A DNA stretch of 64,000 nt from Sthenelais limicola. Lineage: Eukaryota > Annelida > Polychaeta > Phyllodocida > Sigalionidae. The position numbers and the translations under genes were made by a program. Position 1 is the first letter of the stretch. Every line of letters begins with the position of its first letter. The notes under the pieces were generated by a model that was given only the letters and a program-made list of their open reading frames with translations, searched no databases and was not told where the DNA came from. Positions 55,801 to 64,000 of the stretch are shown here, piece by piece. Location of the stretch: assembly GCA_942159475.1 (NCBI GenBank), contig OW804102.1, positions 29,952,873 through 30,016,872 on the forward strand, written 5' to 3'.

Positions 55801-57539
55801 CCCGCGACTACCACCAACCACTACCATACAGGAAGCCGTTAAAAAACGGCAAAATGAAGGATCGGTTGGGACCCGACTCACGGCAAGTGTAATTGGTGGG
55901 AATGGAATGGCTCGGTCCCCCAAATACCTCGCCATAAATCAAGCTAAAGGGGAGGCGGGTCCAGCTCCCATGTGGGTATTAAACGAATTGATTAATACTA
56001 AATTGTGCAAGCATGAGGGGCCAATAAATTCATGCGAATATTATGGCTCTAATTTGAGGAGAACAATGAACGTGCCTTTGTTGAGTGGCAGAATTATATT
56101 TTACGCCTGACTTTTTACCCACAGCTCTCCCCCTCATTCTGCCTGCGACTGGTGTTCTTCTTCGCTTATTTAAGTTTAAATCATCAATACTTTCTGGTAT
56201 GAAAAAGCAAATGGCTTGGATTTAGAGTTGTGATGGAGCCAACTCGGGGAAGGGGGACGGAAGCGAATGGGGGAGGTCATACAATCATTCGCATGAATTA
56301 CTCAGGTTGTTTCTCGTTTTAAGATTAATTGATTATATTTTATATGAGGGTATGATAAGTTGTTGTTCTTATGTATCACTGTGTGGTGTAGGATGGCACA
56401 GCGCTTGTTAGATGCTGCGCCATCAGTTAACTAAAACTAGAGATTTTCTACTTGTTATTCCGTCCTTTTACAACCCATCTTTTAATCCTTTAATAATTTA
56501 CAGCAATAGAAAATCACTCACAAACAGGATAACAAGTCATTTCTTTGTTTCTTCCTTTTTTTTGTGTGTGTGTGTGGGGGGGGGTGAGGGTGTGGAGGGA
56601 CCTAGGGGGAGGGGTGTCACACTTGTCATACATTTGACTTTTCCCCTGTACATCTAGAACGAACTCATATTATTCCCGAATATTCCAGAAGTAGAACGTT
56701 CAGAATCTACCTCGCAAATACAATTTAAAGGAGATTGGGTTTACTCCAGGCTTTGTATATATAGCATTTTACTTGCCTAAATTCATCAAACGTTAATAAT
56801 AAAAAAAAACTATCAGAAAACTATGCTAGATGTTTCCCTGACTATGATCACGTTAAAAGTTTAGCTCTAGCGCAAAGTGGGAATTTCAAACAAAAAGATT
56901 TTAAAAACCAAGAGGAAAATCGCATTGATCTTATCGCAGGGCAAGGACCAATCCCCTAAGTCCCCCTTCATAGATTTATTTAACTGCTCTTGCCAGAAAG
57001 AAATCTTTGGATCTGACATTTAAAAACAACCCCCTCCCATCACTCAGTCCTCTGGCTTTCCCCTGCCGACCAATTCCACTTGATCCGTCTTCTTCTTCTT
57101 CTCTCCCATCTCCTGCTTTTTCCCAATTGCTTAATTGTGTCTTGAAAAGATTTAGCTTCCTAAATGGCCATTTATTGTACTCAATTAAATTTCACCAATG
57201 ATCCTGCTTGTCCTGTTTTGTATCCATAAACTTCCATCCGTCAACTCCAATTCTCATCCTCACTACCAACGCCTCCATCCGATGGGTTGAATTGGCTTTT
57301 TACGATTAAGGAACGCCATTCATTTGCATTTGTATTGGAGTAAGACTAGATCTATACTGATATGACTGCCATTTGGAATTGTCTAGTCGTAGCAACATTT
57401 GATATATTATTATTTTCGTATTATTATTTTTTTTATATTAGTAATATTCATTATTCTAGAAGAAGTTTAATCGGAAATAAGAAAGTTCTCTTTATATAGC
57501 CATTTCTACGACCAACCACTGTGCCATACACATGTTGAC
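55801..57539. other. Unassigned non-coding stretch (1.7 kb)
   Basis: A TGTGTGTGTGTGGGGGGGGG run lies at 56564-56583. Open frames are short and unrecognised. No repeat ends that I can pair. Confidence 0.35.
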
Positions 57540-57744
57540 TTAAGCCGTGGACACAGCCGATTTGGCTCCCGATTGTCCCCCGATTTTGGTCTTCCAATGA
57601 ATCCTAGGATTTCATTTCCGATCCTGGTTGATGTTATTTTAAAACCATAAACCAGGACTTGAAATGAAATCATAGGATTTATCAGGAGACCAAAATCGGG
57701 GGGCAATTTGGAGCCACATCGACTCTGTGTGTCCACGGCTTTAA
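57540..57744. mobile_element. Family K MITE flanked by TTAA
   Basis: GCCGTGGACACAGCCGATTT at the left and TGTGTGTCCACGGC at the right are inverted repeats, followed inward by CCCCCGATTTTGGTCTTCC and its inverse AGACCAAAATCGGGGGG. TTAA abuts both ends, the duplication expected for piggyBac-type transposition. Non-coding. Confidence 0.82.
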
Positions 57745-58314
57745 TGCTCCAATGTACTATATAAACACACGCTGATATAACACACTTATACCTCTATATA
57801 TGCTGTAAATTATGACCACTTGGGACAGATAAAAAAACAAGAAAAGGGGAATTGTTAATCAAGTATAAATACAATCTTTTTTGAAAAATAATCTTGTTTT
57901 AACCTGGGTCTACGGTATCCTCTTTTGTTTGGTCAGCCTTGGCTCTGGGCCTATCAGATCAGATAACATTTGTATGTTAGATCGACAGGCCTTCTGTACT
58001 AATAGCTTTCCTGGCCCAGGAGTAGGCTGACTACTACTGTCCTTATGCGAGTTGTATGCAGTGAGTTTGCATTCAGGAATGCGGGCTATATATCCGATGG
58101 CGTTCACTGTATTTGAAGGGGTTTCTGCCTGCTCTGAGCCTAGACTGGGTTTCAACTACATGCATTTGGGCTTCCTAATGAGGCTAATTTCATTATCATA
58201 AATGATCACAGCATATTTACAAACTTGGTATTCAGGGGAGGCCTTGATGCACTTGTAGGGTAAAGGTAACAATATGGATTACTGTGTGCAGCAAATAGGG
58301 ATACTTTGTTTTCG
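57745..58314. other. Unassigned non-coding stretch
   Basis: An 81-codon minus-strand frame at 57910-58155 has no recognisable domain. No supported gene. Confidence 0.35.
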
Positions 58315-58520
58315 ACTGCTCTACACATTTAGTGAATTCTACTAATTTAGGATGAGGAATGATAAATACTGGGTGTATCGGAGTATATTAATAATTGGTC
58401 TGATTCAGGAAGCTACTCGGTTATAGAACTGAATTATTTAACCTCACTTTTGTATGTTAAATGTGGGTTATTTGGGAGGATTGGTGAAGAATATGGCGAC
58501 GTTTTCTGGTGCCCTGACTG
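58315..58520 (+). repeat. Family A MITE, degenerate
   Basis: CTGCTCTACACATTTAGTGA, GGGTGTATCGGAGTATATTA and TTTGGGAGGATTGGTGAAGA in family order. The left terminus is missing and the right end reads TTTTCTGGTGCCCTGACTG. Confidence 0.65.
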
Positions 58521-58530
58521 ATATATATAT

Positions 58531-58880
58531 CACACGTTACAGGAAAATGAGTCACAAGTCGCAAAAAAAATGAATTTTGAGACATCTTCATATTTGAAAA
58601 GATGAGATGAAGCTGATTCCAATGATGAGAAACATTAAGGACATCTAAGAAGGGTCTCTATAATCTATGTTTAATATTTATGTTTGAAAAGAAGAGATGA
58701 CCTTAGAAATCCAAGAATATATTCGATTCACATTGTTGAAATTTGGAGATGTATTTATGCTACCAACAGCACTTAACCCCCGAAGAATGATAACTTTCCC
58801 ACAAAGAGAACTTGTAAATAAAACACTTTGATGAATATCATTTTTGTGACTTGTGACTCATTTTCCTAAAACACACCACA
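58531..58880 (+). mobile_element. Family D MITE, full length
   Basis: Starts CACACGTTACAGGAAAATGA and GTCACAAGTCGCAAAAAAAA; ends TTTTTGTGACTTGTGACTCA and TTTTCCTAAAACACACCAC. About 350 bp, the only D copy here with both ends and no nested element. Confidence 0.85.
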
Positions 58881-59319
58881 AAATATATATAGATCTAAGA
58901 AAATTGTCAATGGGTAGAAAGGTACCCTTCTTATCCACCACCTAACGACCGTTCCCCCCCCCCCTCCCGCCCCACAACACAGAGAAGCCCCGCTTTCCCC
59001 TCTGCCACCCCTGCCTCCTCCCTCTACTGGCGGCACAGAGAGAGAGGTGTGAGTGGCAATCAGCCGCCAGATTGCTCTTTCACACCTGCGCCTTATTGCT
59101 AACTTTCCTCCCACGTTCACCACTTTTCCCCACCCACCCACACCACACACGCTCACACTATCTATACCCTCTCCTACAGCCATCCATCTCAGGTAGTTTT
59201 TGGTTTTCAATTTTCTTTTTGCCAACTTGCTATGCACAAAGTAGCAATGGCATGCAGTATTTGTCTCTCTCTCTTTCCTTTCACAGTTGGTCGAAACAGG
59301 GCGGTTTCATATGGGTACA
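58881..59319. other. Unassigned stretch with C-run and CT-rich patches
   Basis: CCCCCCCCCCTCCCGCCCC near 58956-58974 and TCTCTCTCTCTTTCC near 59263. Open frames follow composition. Confidence 0.4.
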
Positions 59320-59427
59320 GGGCCTAGTCCACTAAGCCGATTCTCATGCAGTTCTCACAGAATCTAGTGTAAAAGAGTCCTCTGCGGCGCAAAATCGCAT
59401 GAGAATCGGCGCAGTGGACTAGACCCT
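59320..59427. mobile_element. Family L miniature inverted-repeat element
   Basis: GGGCCTAGTCCACTAAGCCG then ATTCTCATGC at the left is matched by GCATGAGAATCGGCGCAGTG then GACTAGACCC at the right. 108 bp. Confidence 0.8.
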
Positions 59428-59515
59428 TCAGATCGTCAGATAACGTACAATTCGCCATCACAAATCCTATCATAAAATCCGAATTCGAGTTGAAAATGAC
59501 GGTCAAAATACAGAT
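59428..59515 (-). repeat. Family A MITE, left part only
   Basis: TTCAGATCGTCAGATAACGT, ACAATTCGCCATCACAAATC and GGTCAAAATACAGATGACG. Truncated after about 90 bases. Confidence 0.6.
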
Positions 59516-59739
59516 GACGTGACCATAGGAAGGGATTCGGGCGGGTCCTCCAAATACAAATGAGGGCGTTTTAACAGTCCTGTTGCCAAAACAATTGGAC
59601 AAAATCCTCTAAAATGTCGGTCAAATGACTTCTAGATGGGTTGGAAAAACTTGGAAGAAAAAACAGAAAAATTTAGATTCCGACCGACGTTAGCTGAGAC
59701 TGCAGCTTTAAGGATTGTCACGTTAGACACGTTGTTATA

Positions 59740-59927
59740 TGTCATAGATCTGTATTACTTAACCTCACTATGTACCTATTATTAGCTTATTCATAGATGT
59801 AAAGGAAACGGCCGGAAGAACTAGGTATAAATCCTAAACGGTACAGGTCTGTCGACCTGTTCGTCAACTTAATTGTAAAACCTTTGATGAATAAAAGATG
59901 TTTCTATTCTATTCTATTCTATTCTAA
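59740..59927 (+). mobile_element. LINE 3'-end fragment with TTCTA tail
   Basis: GCCGGAAGAACT (shared with 6770-7095), then AAACCTTTGATGAATAAAAG and a tandem TTCTATTCTATTCTATTCTA tail. A 5'-truncated non-coding LINE remnant. Confidence 0.6.
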
Positions 59928-60705
59928 GGACATGCTGCACTAATACGATTGAACTAGGAGTAGTGCCTTTCGCAATGTCCACTTTGCCTATACTACTTAC
60001 AATCTCCTGTAGGTACGGCGTGTTTAGTTCTAAGTCCTGTATTTACTTACCTTGTACACAGGAGGTTTAATGCATACATTCATGATTTTGAGAAAGATAA
60101 GATATCTTTCAGTCTGGTCTAGCTAAATAACCGTATCTATTATAGTGTAATGCAAGTCATGATTAAATGGAAAATCTATACGAGTTCTCTAAGAGTGGTT
60201 TACCATACAGTCGTATATTGTCCAATGCACTGTTTTACTGTCCCAAAAGACAGATTATTAGGCGACAACTTTTTGTAGATTAAACCTTCATAAGTAACGT
60301 TACTGGGCAAATAGTAAACATTTTTCCTGTCAACAAATGTTCATAACTTGGTGTCCAGGGGACAACCGGCTACGATTAGAAAGATGTGAGGACTCTAGAT
60401 CAGTAGGCTACATATATCAGTAGGCTATACACATATAATACATGTATATTAGTCATATATCATGGAAATATGTACGTTATTTATCTAATCATTTGTATTA
60501 TATTTGCGAATAATTTTAGCTATGCAACATTTTAATTCATGCGAATGACATCATCTCGATATAAAAGGATGGGGGAATATATTCCTAATTGTCTTTAGTA
60601 GTACGTATAGCCTTTCACATAGGAGATATGATATTCCATCCTCAAGTCTGGCAGACTGACCTTCACAACGAGGCACACGCTGTTGCCCGTCCCACATGTA
60701 TATAT
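59928..60705. other. Unassigned non-coding stretch
   Basis: No supported feature. Confidence 0.35.
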
Positions 60706-60940
60706 GGGTCAGATCGTCAGAAAATGTCTAATTCGCCTTCAACAATTTTCTCAAATAACCCAAATTCAAGACAGAAATAAGGTTCAAAACACAGTTCACC
60801 ATAGTAAAAAATATATTCATAATCAACACAATACCAAATGAACTCAGGTTTGTCTAGTATTTATCTCTTTTCAGTCTAATTTAGCTGAATCTATTAAATG
60901 TGTAGAGCTGCTGATTGTACATTTTCTGATGATCTGACCT
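60706..60940 (-). mobile_element. Family A MITE, A2 variant
   Basis: GGGTCAGATCGTCAGAAAAT at the left and ATTTTCTGATGATCTGACC at the right. TATATA flank at the left. Confidence 0.9.
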
Positions 60941-61029
60941 GTATATTCCTAGCGCCTCTACACTCAATCTTCGCGCCCTCCCCCACCATCCCTTGAGATC
61001 CTAGCGGACACTCATCAAACCATTCCCGG

Positions 61030-61118
61030 CGCTACTGCGCATGCGTAATCACACAATATCACGCACATCTAAGATGAGCCAGTTGTCCGCTCATCCGGGA
61101 AACTTTATGACGTCACAG
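61030..61118. promoter_or_regulatory. Possible promoter: NRF1-like and CRE palindromes
   Basis: TGCGCATGCGTA (61036-61047) matches the core of the NRF1 palindrome, and TGACGTCA (61108-61115) is a perfect cAMP-response element. Both lie in a short GC-richer, CpG-containing stretch within otherwise AT-rich repeats. Such pairs mark TATA-less promoters in animals. No transcript or first exon is identifiable, so this is a candidate only. Confidence 0.35.
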
Positions 61119-61326
61119 CGACGCCGTAATTGGGGTTGTCTGACGTATACGGCAATAACGATGAATCAGGTTGGAGAAATGGGCGAGAGGCGTGCAGAGG
61201 GAGAAAGGGTATGAGGAAAGGAGGGAAGTGAGGGTCAGAAAAGATCAGAAAGGGACCATTGGAAACGCGCTGTACCCAAAGAGAAGTTCAGAACAGGGTT
61301 TTGCAATCATATATAGATCTATATAT

Positions 61327-61543
61327 GGGTCAGATTCTCAGATAATGTACAATTCAACTTCGCCAATCCTCTCAAATAACCCAAATTTCAGACGAAAATA
61401 AAGTTCAAAATACAGTTCAACCTAACCAAACAGATTGCTAGAATTCTCGAATTTACCTAGTATTGACTAAATTGTAGCCTAATTTTGCAGAATTGACTAA
61501 ATGTGTAGATCTGCCAATTGTACATTTTCTGAAAATCTGACCC
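61327..61543 (-). mobile_element. Family A MITE, A1 variant, internal deletion
   Basis: GGGTCAGATTCTCAGATAAT and ATTTTCTGAAAATCTGACCC ends. About 18 bases are missing between TGCTAGAAT and TCTCGAATTTAC. Confidence 0.92.
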
Positions 61544-61547
61544 ATAT

Positions 61548-61784
61548 GGGAGGGGGATGTTTCCTGAAGTTGTACAATTAACTTTCAACAATCCGAGCTC
61601 CGATAACCCAAGTTTAGACAAAAACGAGATTGAAAATACAGATCGATATATCCAAACTGAGTTGTTGAATCAGCATGCGCAATATCAAAAACACTCCGAT
61701 AGAATTTGTCAATATCAGTCAAATAGAGCCGGATTTACTAAATGTATACCGCTGTCGAGTGTGCATTTCTGGACGACCTGACCC
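61548..61784 (-). repeat. Family A MITE, diverged copy
   Basis: GTTGTACAATTAACTTTCAA, CGATAACCCAAGTTTAGACA, ATTTACTAAATGTATACCGC and the end TTTCTGGACGACCTGACCC. It directly follows the previous A copy and is clearly older. Confidence 0.65.
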
Positions 61785-62321
61785 TGTATAAGAGTCACTT
61801 TGCCAGAATGTGTACAATTGAGCTTCAAACAAACATTTTACAAAATTCTCAAACCAATATCATACAACTGACTTTCCTACCCATATAACAATAGGAGATA
61901 TTGTATGTTTGTCAAGTGAAATTACCCGGATTAATCTAGGGTAATCTAACCTATTGAACTCTAATACAATCATCGATCAAGATGTACAACTGATTAATTG
62001 AACTCCTTCCCATATATCCCAGTCTTGTAAAATTCCAGGTTGGTTTAAGAAGAAGGGAAACAGATAAGCCGCATCGATGTTCAACTTCTTAATCCCCTAA
62101 GGGACAGGAGAAGGAATAGCAACATGCCAAAAAGGGAGAAAAATATATTGATATAAAGTCGGAGGGATTACATAGAGATTGTAGGGGTGGACTCAGATTG
62201 CCTATAGAGCCGATGCACTTACAGATAGACAGTGGATGGGATACACAGTGGCCTCTAGATTCAACCTTAGACAACAGGAGGTCAAGGAGACAGAAAAATA
62301 AAGATTCACGTGGCGATATAT
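61785..62321. other. Unassigned non-coding stretch
   Basis: AGTCACTTTGCCAGAATGTG then TACAATTGAGCTTC near 61793 may be one more eroded A left end. Otherwise nothing. Confidence 0.35.
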
Positions 62322-62556
62322 GGGTCAAATTTTCAGAAAATGTACAATTCAACTTCGCCAATCTTCTCAAATAACCCATATTTCAGATGAGAATAAAGTT
62401 TAAAATACAGTTCAACCTAGCCAAAGAGATGGCTAGAATCAATGCAATGCCGAATATACTCGAATTTACCTAGTATTGGCCAAATTGCAGCCTAATTTTG
62501 CAGAATTTACTAAATGTGTACAGCTGCCAATTGTACATTTTGTGAAAATCTTACCC
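62322..62556 (-). mobile_element. Family A MITE, A1 variant
   Basis: GGGTCAAATTTTCAGAAAAT and ATTTTGTGAAAATCTTACCC ends. Full-length interior with TCGAATTTACCTAGTATTGG. Confidence 0.93.
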
Positions 62557-62598
62557 ATATAAGGAAGTTGGTACGGGTGGTTGTGAGGGGTGACTAAA

Positions 62599-62756
62599 AG
62601 CTGGGTTCCACTGCTGGCTACTTCTCCCGCTTCTACTCCTGCTTCTTGATTAAAGAAGCGGGAGCTACTACTCCTGCTACTCCTCCCGCTACTTTGACAG
62701 ACTATTGCTCCCGCTTCTTAGAAGCAGGAGAAGTAGCTGAGCAGTGGAACCCAGGT
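62599..62756. mobile_element. Family F MITE, copy 2
   Basis: GCTGGGTTCCACTGCTGGCT at the left and AGCTGAGCAGTGGAACCCAG at the right. The interior alternates GCTACTTCTCCCGCTTCT with complementary AGAAGCAGGAGAAGTAGC. Confidence 0.85.
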
Positions 62757-63023
62757 TTTAAGGGCAAAGTGTCCTTTCCTTCAAATTGCATTCTCGGCTA
62801 TTACAACAAAATAAACTGACCAAATTCGGTTATGAATGTAAAATGTAGGACCATTTTCATAATTTGGATGTCTTTTCTATAGACTCTTGGTGTAAAATTA
62901 TGCTTCAAGCTTAGTATGTAATGTACACAACAACTGTTTCCAGGTCTTTCACATCCCTGACAAAGGACTATCAAGAGCAATATGATTAAATAGGATATGA
63001 TAGCTCTGAACTATCCTAATCCT

Positions 63024-63517
63024 AAAGGCTGGGTTCCATTGGCCGGCTACTTTTCCCACTACTCCTCCCATTTCTTTGACAGCTATAGCCTTTTAAAGAA
63101 GCGAGAGCAAGGAACTAAAGTTATACTGGAATAGGTGCTATTGCCCCACTACTTCCACCGCTACTTCTAATGCTACTCAGAAATGTAAGCCGACAACATT
63201 TTATTTTCACATAGAAATGAATACATCAAGTAGCATGAGAAGTAGCATAGAGTGGTGCCAGTGTCCCGCTTTAGCTCCTGCTACTTCCTGCTACCTCCTG
63301 CTACAAAATAGCCGCCGCTTCAAATCAAACATGTTTGATAGAAGTGGGAGCACTCTACGCTTTGAAAACACTCCTAAAGAAGTGGGAAGTAACATGACTT
63401 TGTAGTGGGGCCCAATAGCACCCATCCCTGTTACTCTCCTGCTTCTGCTCCCGCATCTTTCATCAAGAAGCTGGAGCAGTTGCTGAAGAAGTAGCCGGCC
63501 AGTGGAAGCCAGCTTTT
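63024..63517. mobile_element. Family F MITE, copy 3, with a nested element
   Basis: AAAGGCTGGGTTCCATTGGC then CGGCTACTT at the left; AAGTAGCCGGCCAGTGGAAG then CCAGCTTTT at the right. The middle is occupied by a second inverted-repeat element (63133-63423). Confidence 0.8.
63133..63423. mobile_element. F-related MITE nested in family F
   Basis: AGGTGCTATTGCCCCACTAC and TAGTGGGGCCCAATAGCACC ends. The interior has AAATCAAACATGTTTGAT and many CTACTTCC/GGAAGTAG-type blocks shared with 50878-51055. Confidence 0.75.
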
Positions 63518-63815
63518 AACGTCTAGGGTTACCTCTAGGAAATAAAATCTAATATTTCCAACTAGGACACTTTATATTTGCATGTCAAGGCTTCTTCGAC
63601 TATTTCTTTGTAAAGTTTATTCTATTCCATCCCATTGTATATTATTCCAAATATGCAACCAGAACAAGATGAAGGACTATATCGCATTACAATGGAAAAA
63701 GTAGTTCAAAACTGTATCATGGCTTTGAATCACTTTCTAATGAACAAAAAAGTTTTAATTCTCATAGTATTTTGTGAAGTTGGCGTTCTCCCATGAAAGA
63801 GACCAATGGACGCCT

Positions 63816-64000
63816 GGGGATTGTTGTATAAGCCAAGGAAAAGAAAAGGGTGTGTGAGAATTCTTTCTCCCTTATTTCGGTGGGAAGGAATACAAATGCA
63901 TTGTGTGAGTAGACTTGTGTGTTTAGCCTATTCCTACCAGCTGGAAAATGCACATATAAAGCAATGTCTTTCCCCCCAGCAGGTGAAGGAATCACAACAA
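63816..64000 (+). mobile_element. Family M MITE, copy 3, cut by window end
   Basis: GGGGATTGTTGTATAAGCCA and AGGAAAAGAAAAGG, then TTTCGGTGGGAAGGAATACA and CCTATTCCTACCAGCTGG as in copies 1 and 2. The right terminus lies beyond the window. Confidence 0.75.

Noticed and set aside
55417..55935. Open frames of 111 and 155 codons on opposite strands
   Set aside because: Both are low-complexity products of the CT tract.
57506..57736. 76-codon minus-strand frame
   Set aside because: It spans exactly the inverted-repeat element K; the frame is a by-product of the palindrome.

Overview
This is an AT-rich piece of animal nuclear genome, most likely from a marine invertebrate. The evidence is a single GT/AG-bounded exon for a sea-urchin-egg-lectin (SUEL) domain, several non-LTR retrotransposons (LINEs), and dozens of short inverted-repeat DNA elements nested in one another. 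There are no bacterial or phage-like operons, rRNA genes, convincing tRNA genes or CRISPR arrays. The species cannot be named from sequence alone.

Layout. 1-13.4 kb is non-coding: degenerate MITE copies, LINE 3' ends, a Penelope-type hammerhead-like motif near 9.7 kb, and simple sequence. 13.7-14.0 kb holds the only host-gene exon I can defend (SUEL/Gal_lectin, minus strand, phase 1-1). 15.0-23.7 kb is a long minus-strand LINE. Its ORF1 is intact (566 aa) and its ORF2 (AP endonuclease plus reverse transcriptase) is split by a 2.7 kb insertion between RT motif B (GVPQGS) and motif C (YADD). 25.3-25.65 kb is a 3' remnant of a related LINE, abutting a MITE with long terminal inverted repeats.

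26-36 kb is mostly MITE families A, D, E, G, M and T plus a second LINE lineage (33.84-34.40 kb). 36.8-39.9 kb is a nested stack: one family A MITE is interrupted by a 727-bp family B element and by a block holding a 5'-truncated LINE and two further A copies. 44.6-46.4 kb holds a fused A dimer and a second, nearly identical B element inside a family C element. 53.7-54.6 kb is a LINE fragment whose 3' tail has grown into an unbroken TTTA array of about 350 bp. 57-64 kb holds more MITEs (K, A, D, L, F, M) and a short GC-richer stretch with NRF1-like and CRE palindromes near 61.05 kb.

Main point of interest. ORF1 of the large LINE combines a coiled coil and an L1-ORF1-like RNA-binding region with a clear NADAR (YbiA-like) domain at about residues 297-440. 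NADAR enzymes act in ADP-ribose chemistry, and members remove ADP-ribose from guanosine. A LINE carrying one in its RNA-binding protein suggests, by inference only, that it reverses ADP-ribosylation of its own RNA or DNA, as an anti-defence or repair activity. The family A MITE (about 29 full or partial copies) and family B (two near-identical copies flanked by CCGG) are the most useful repeat observations.
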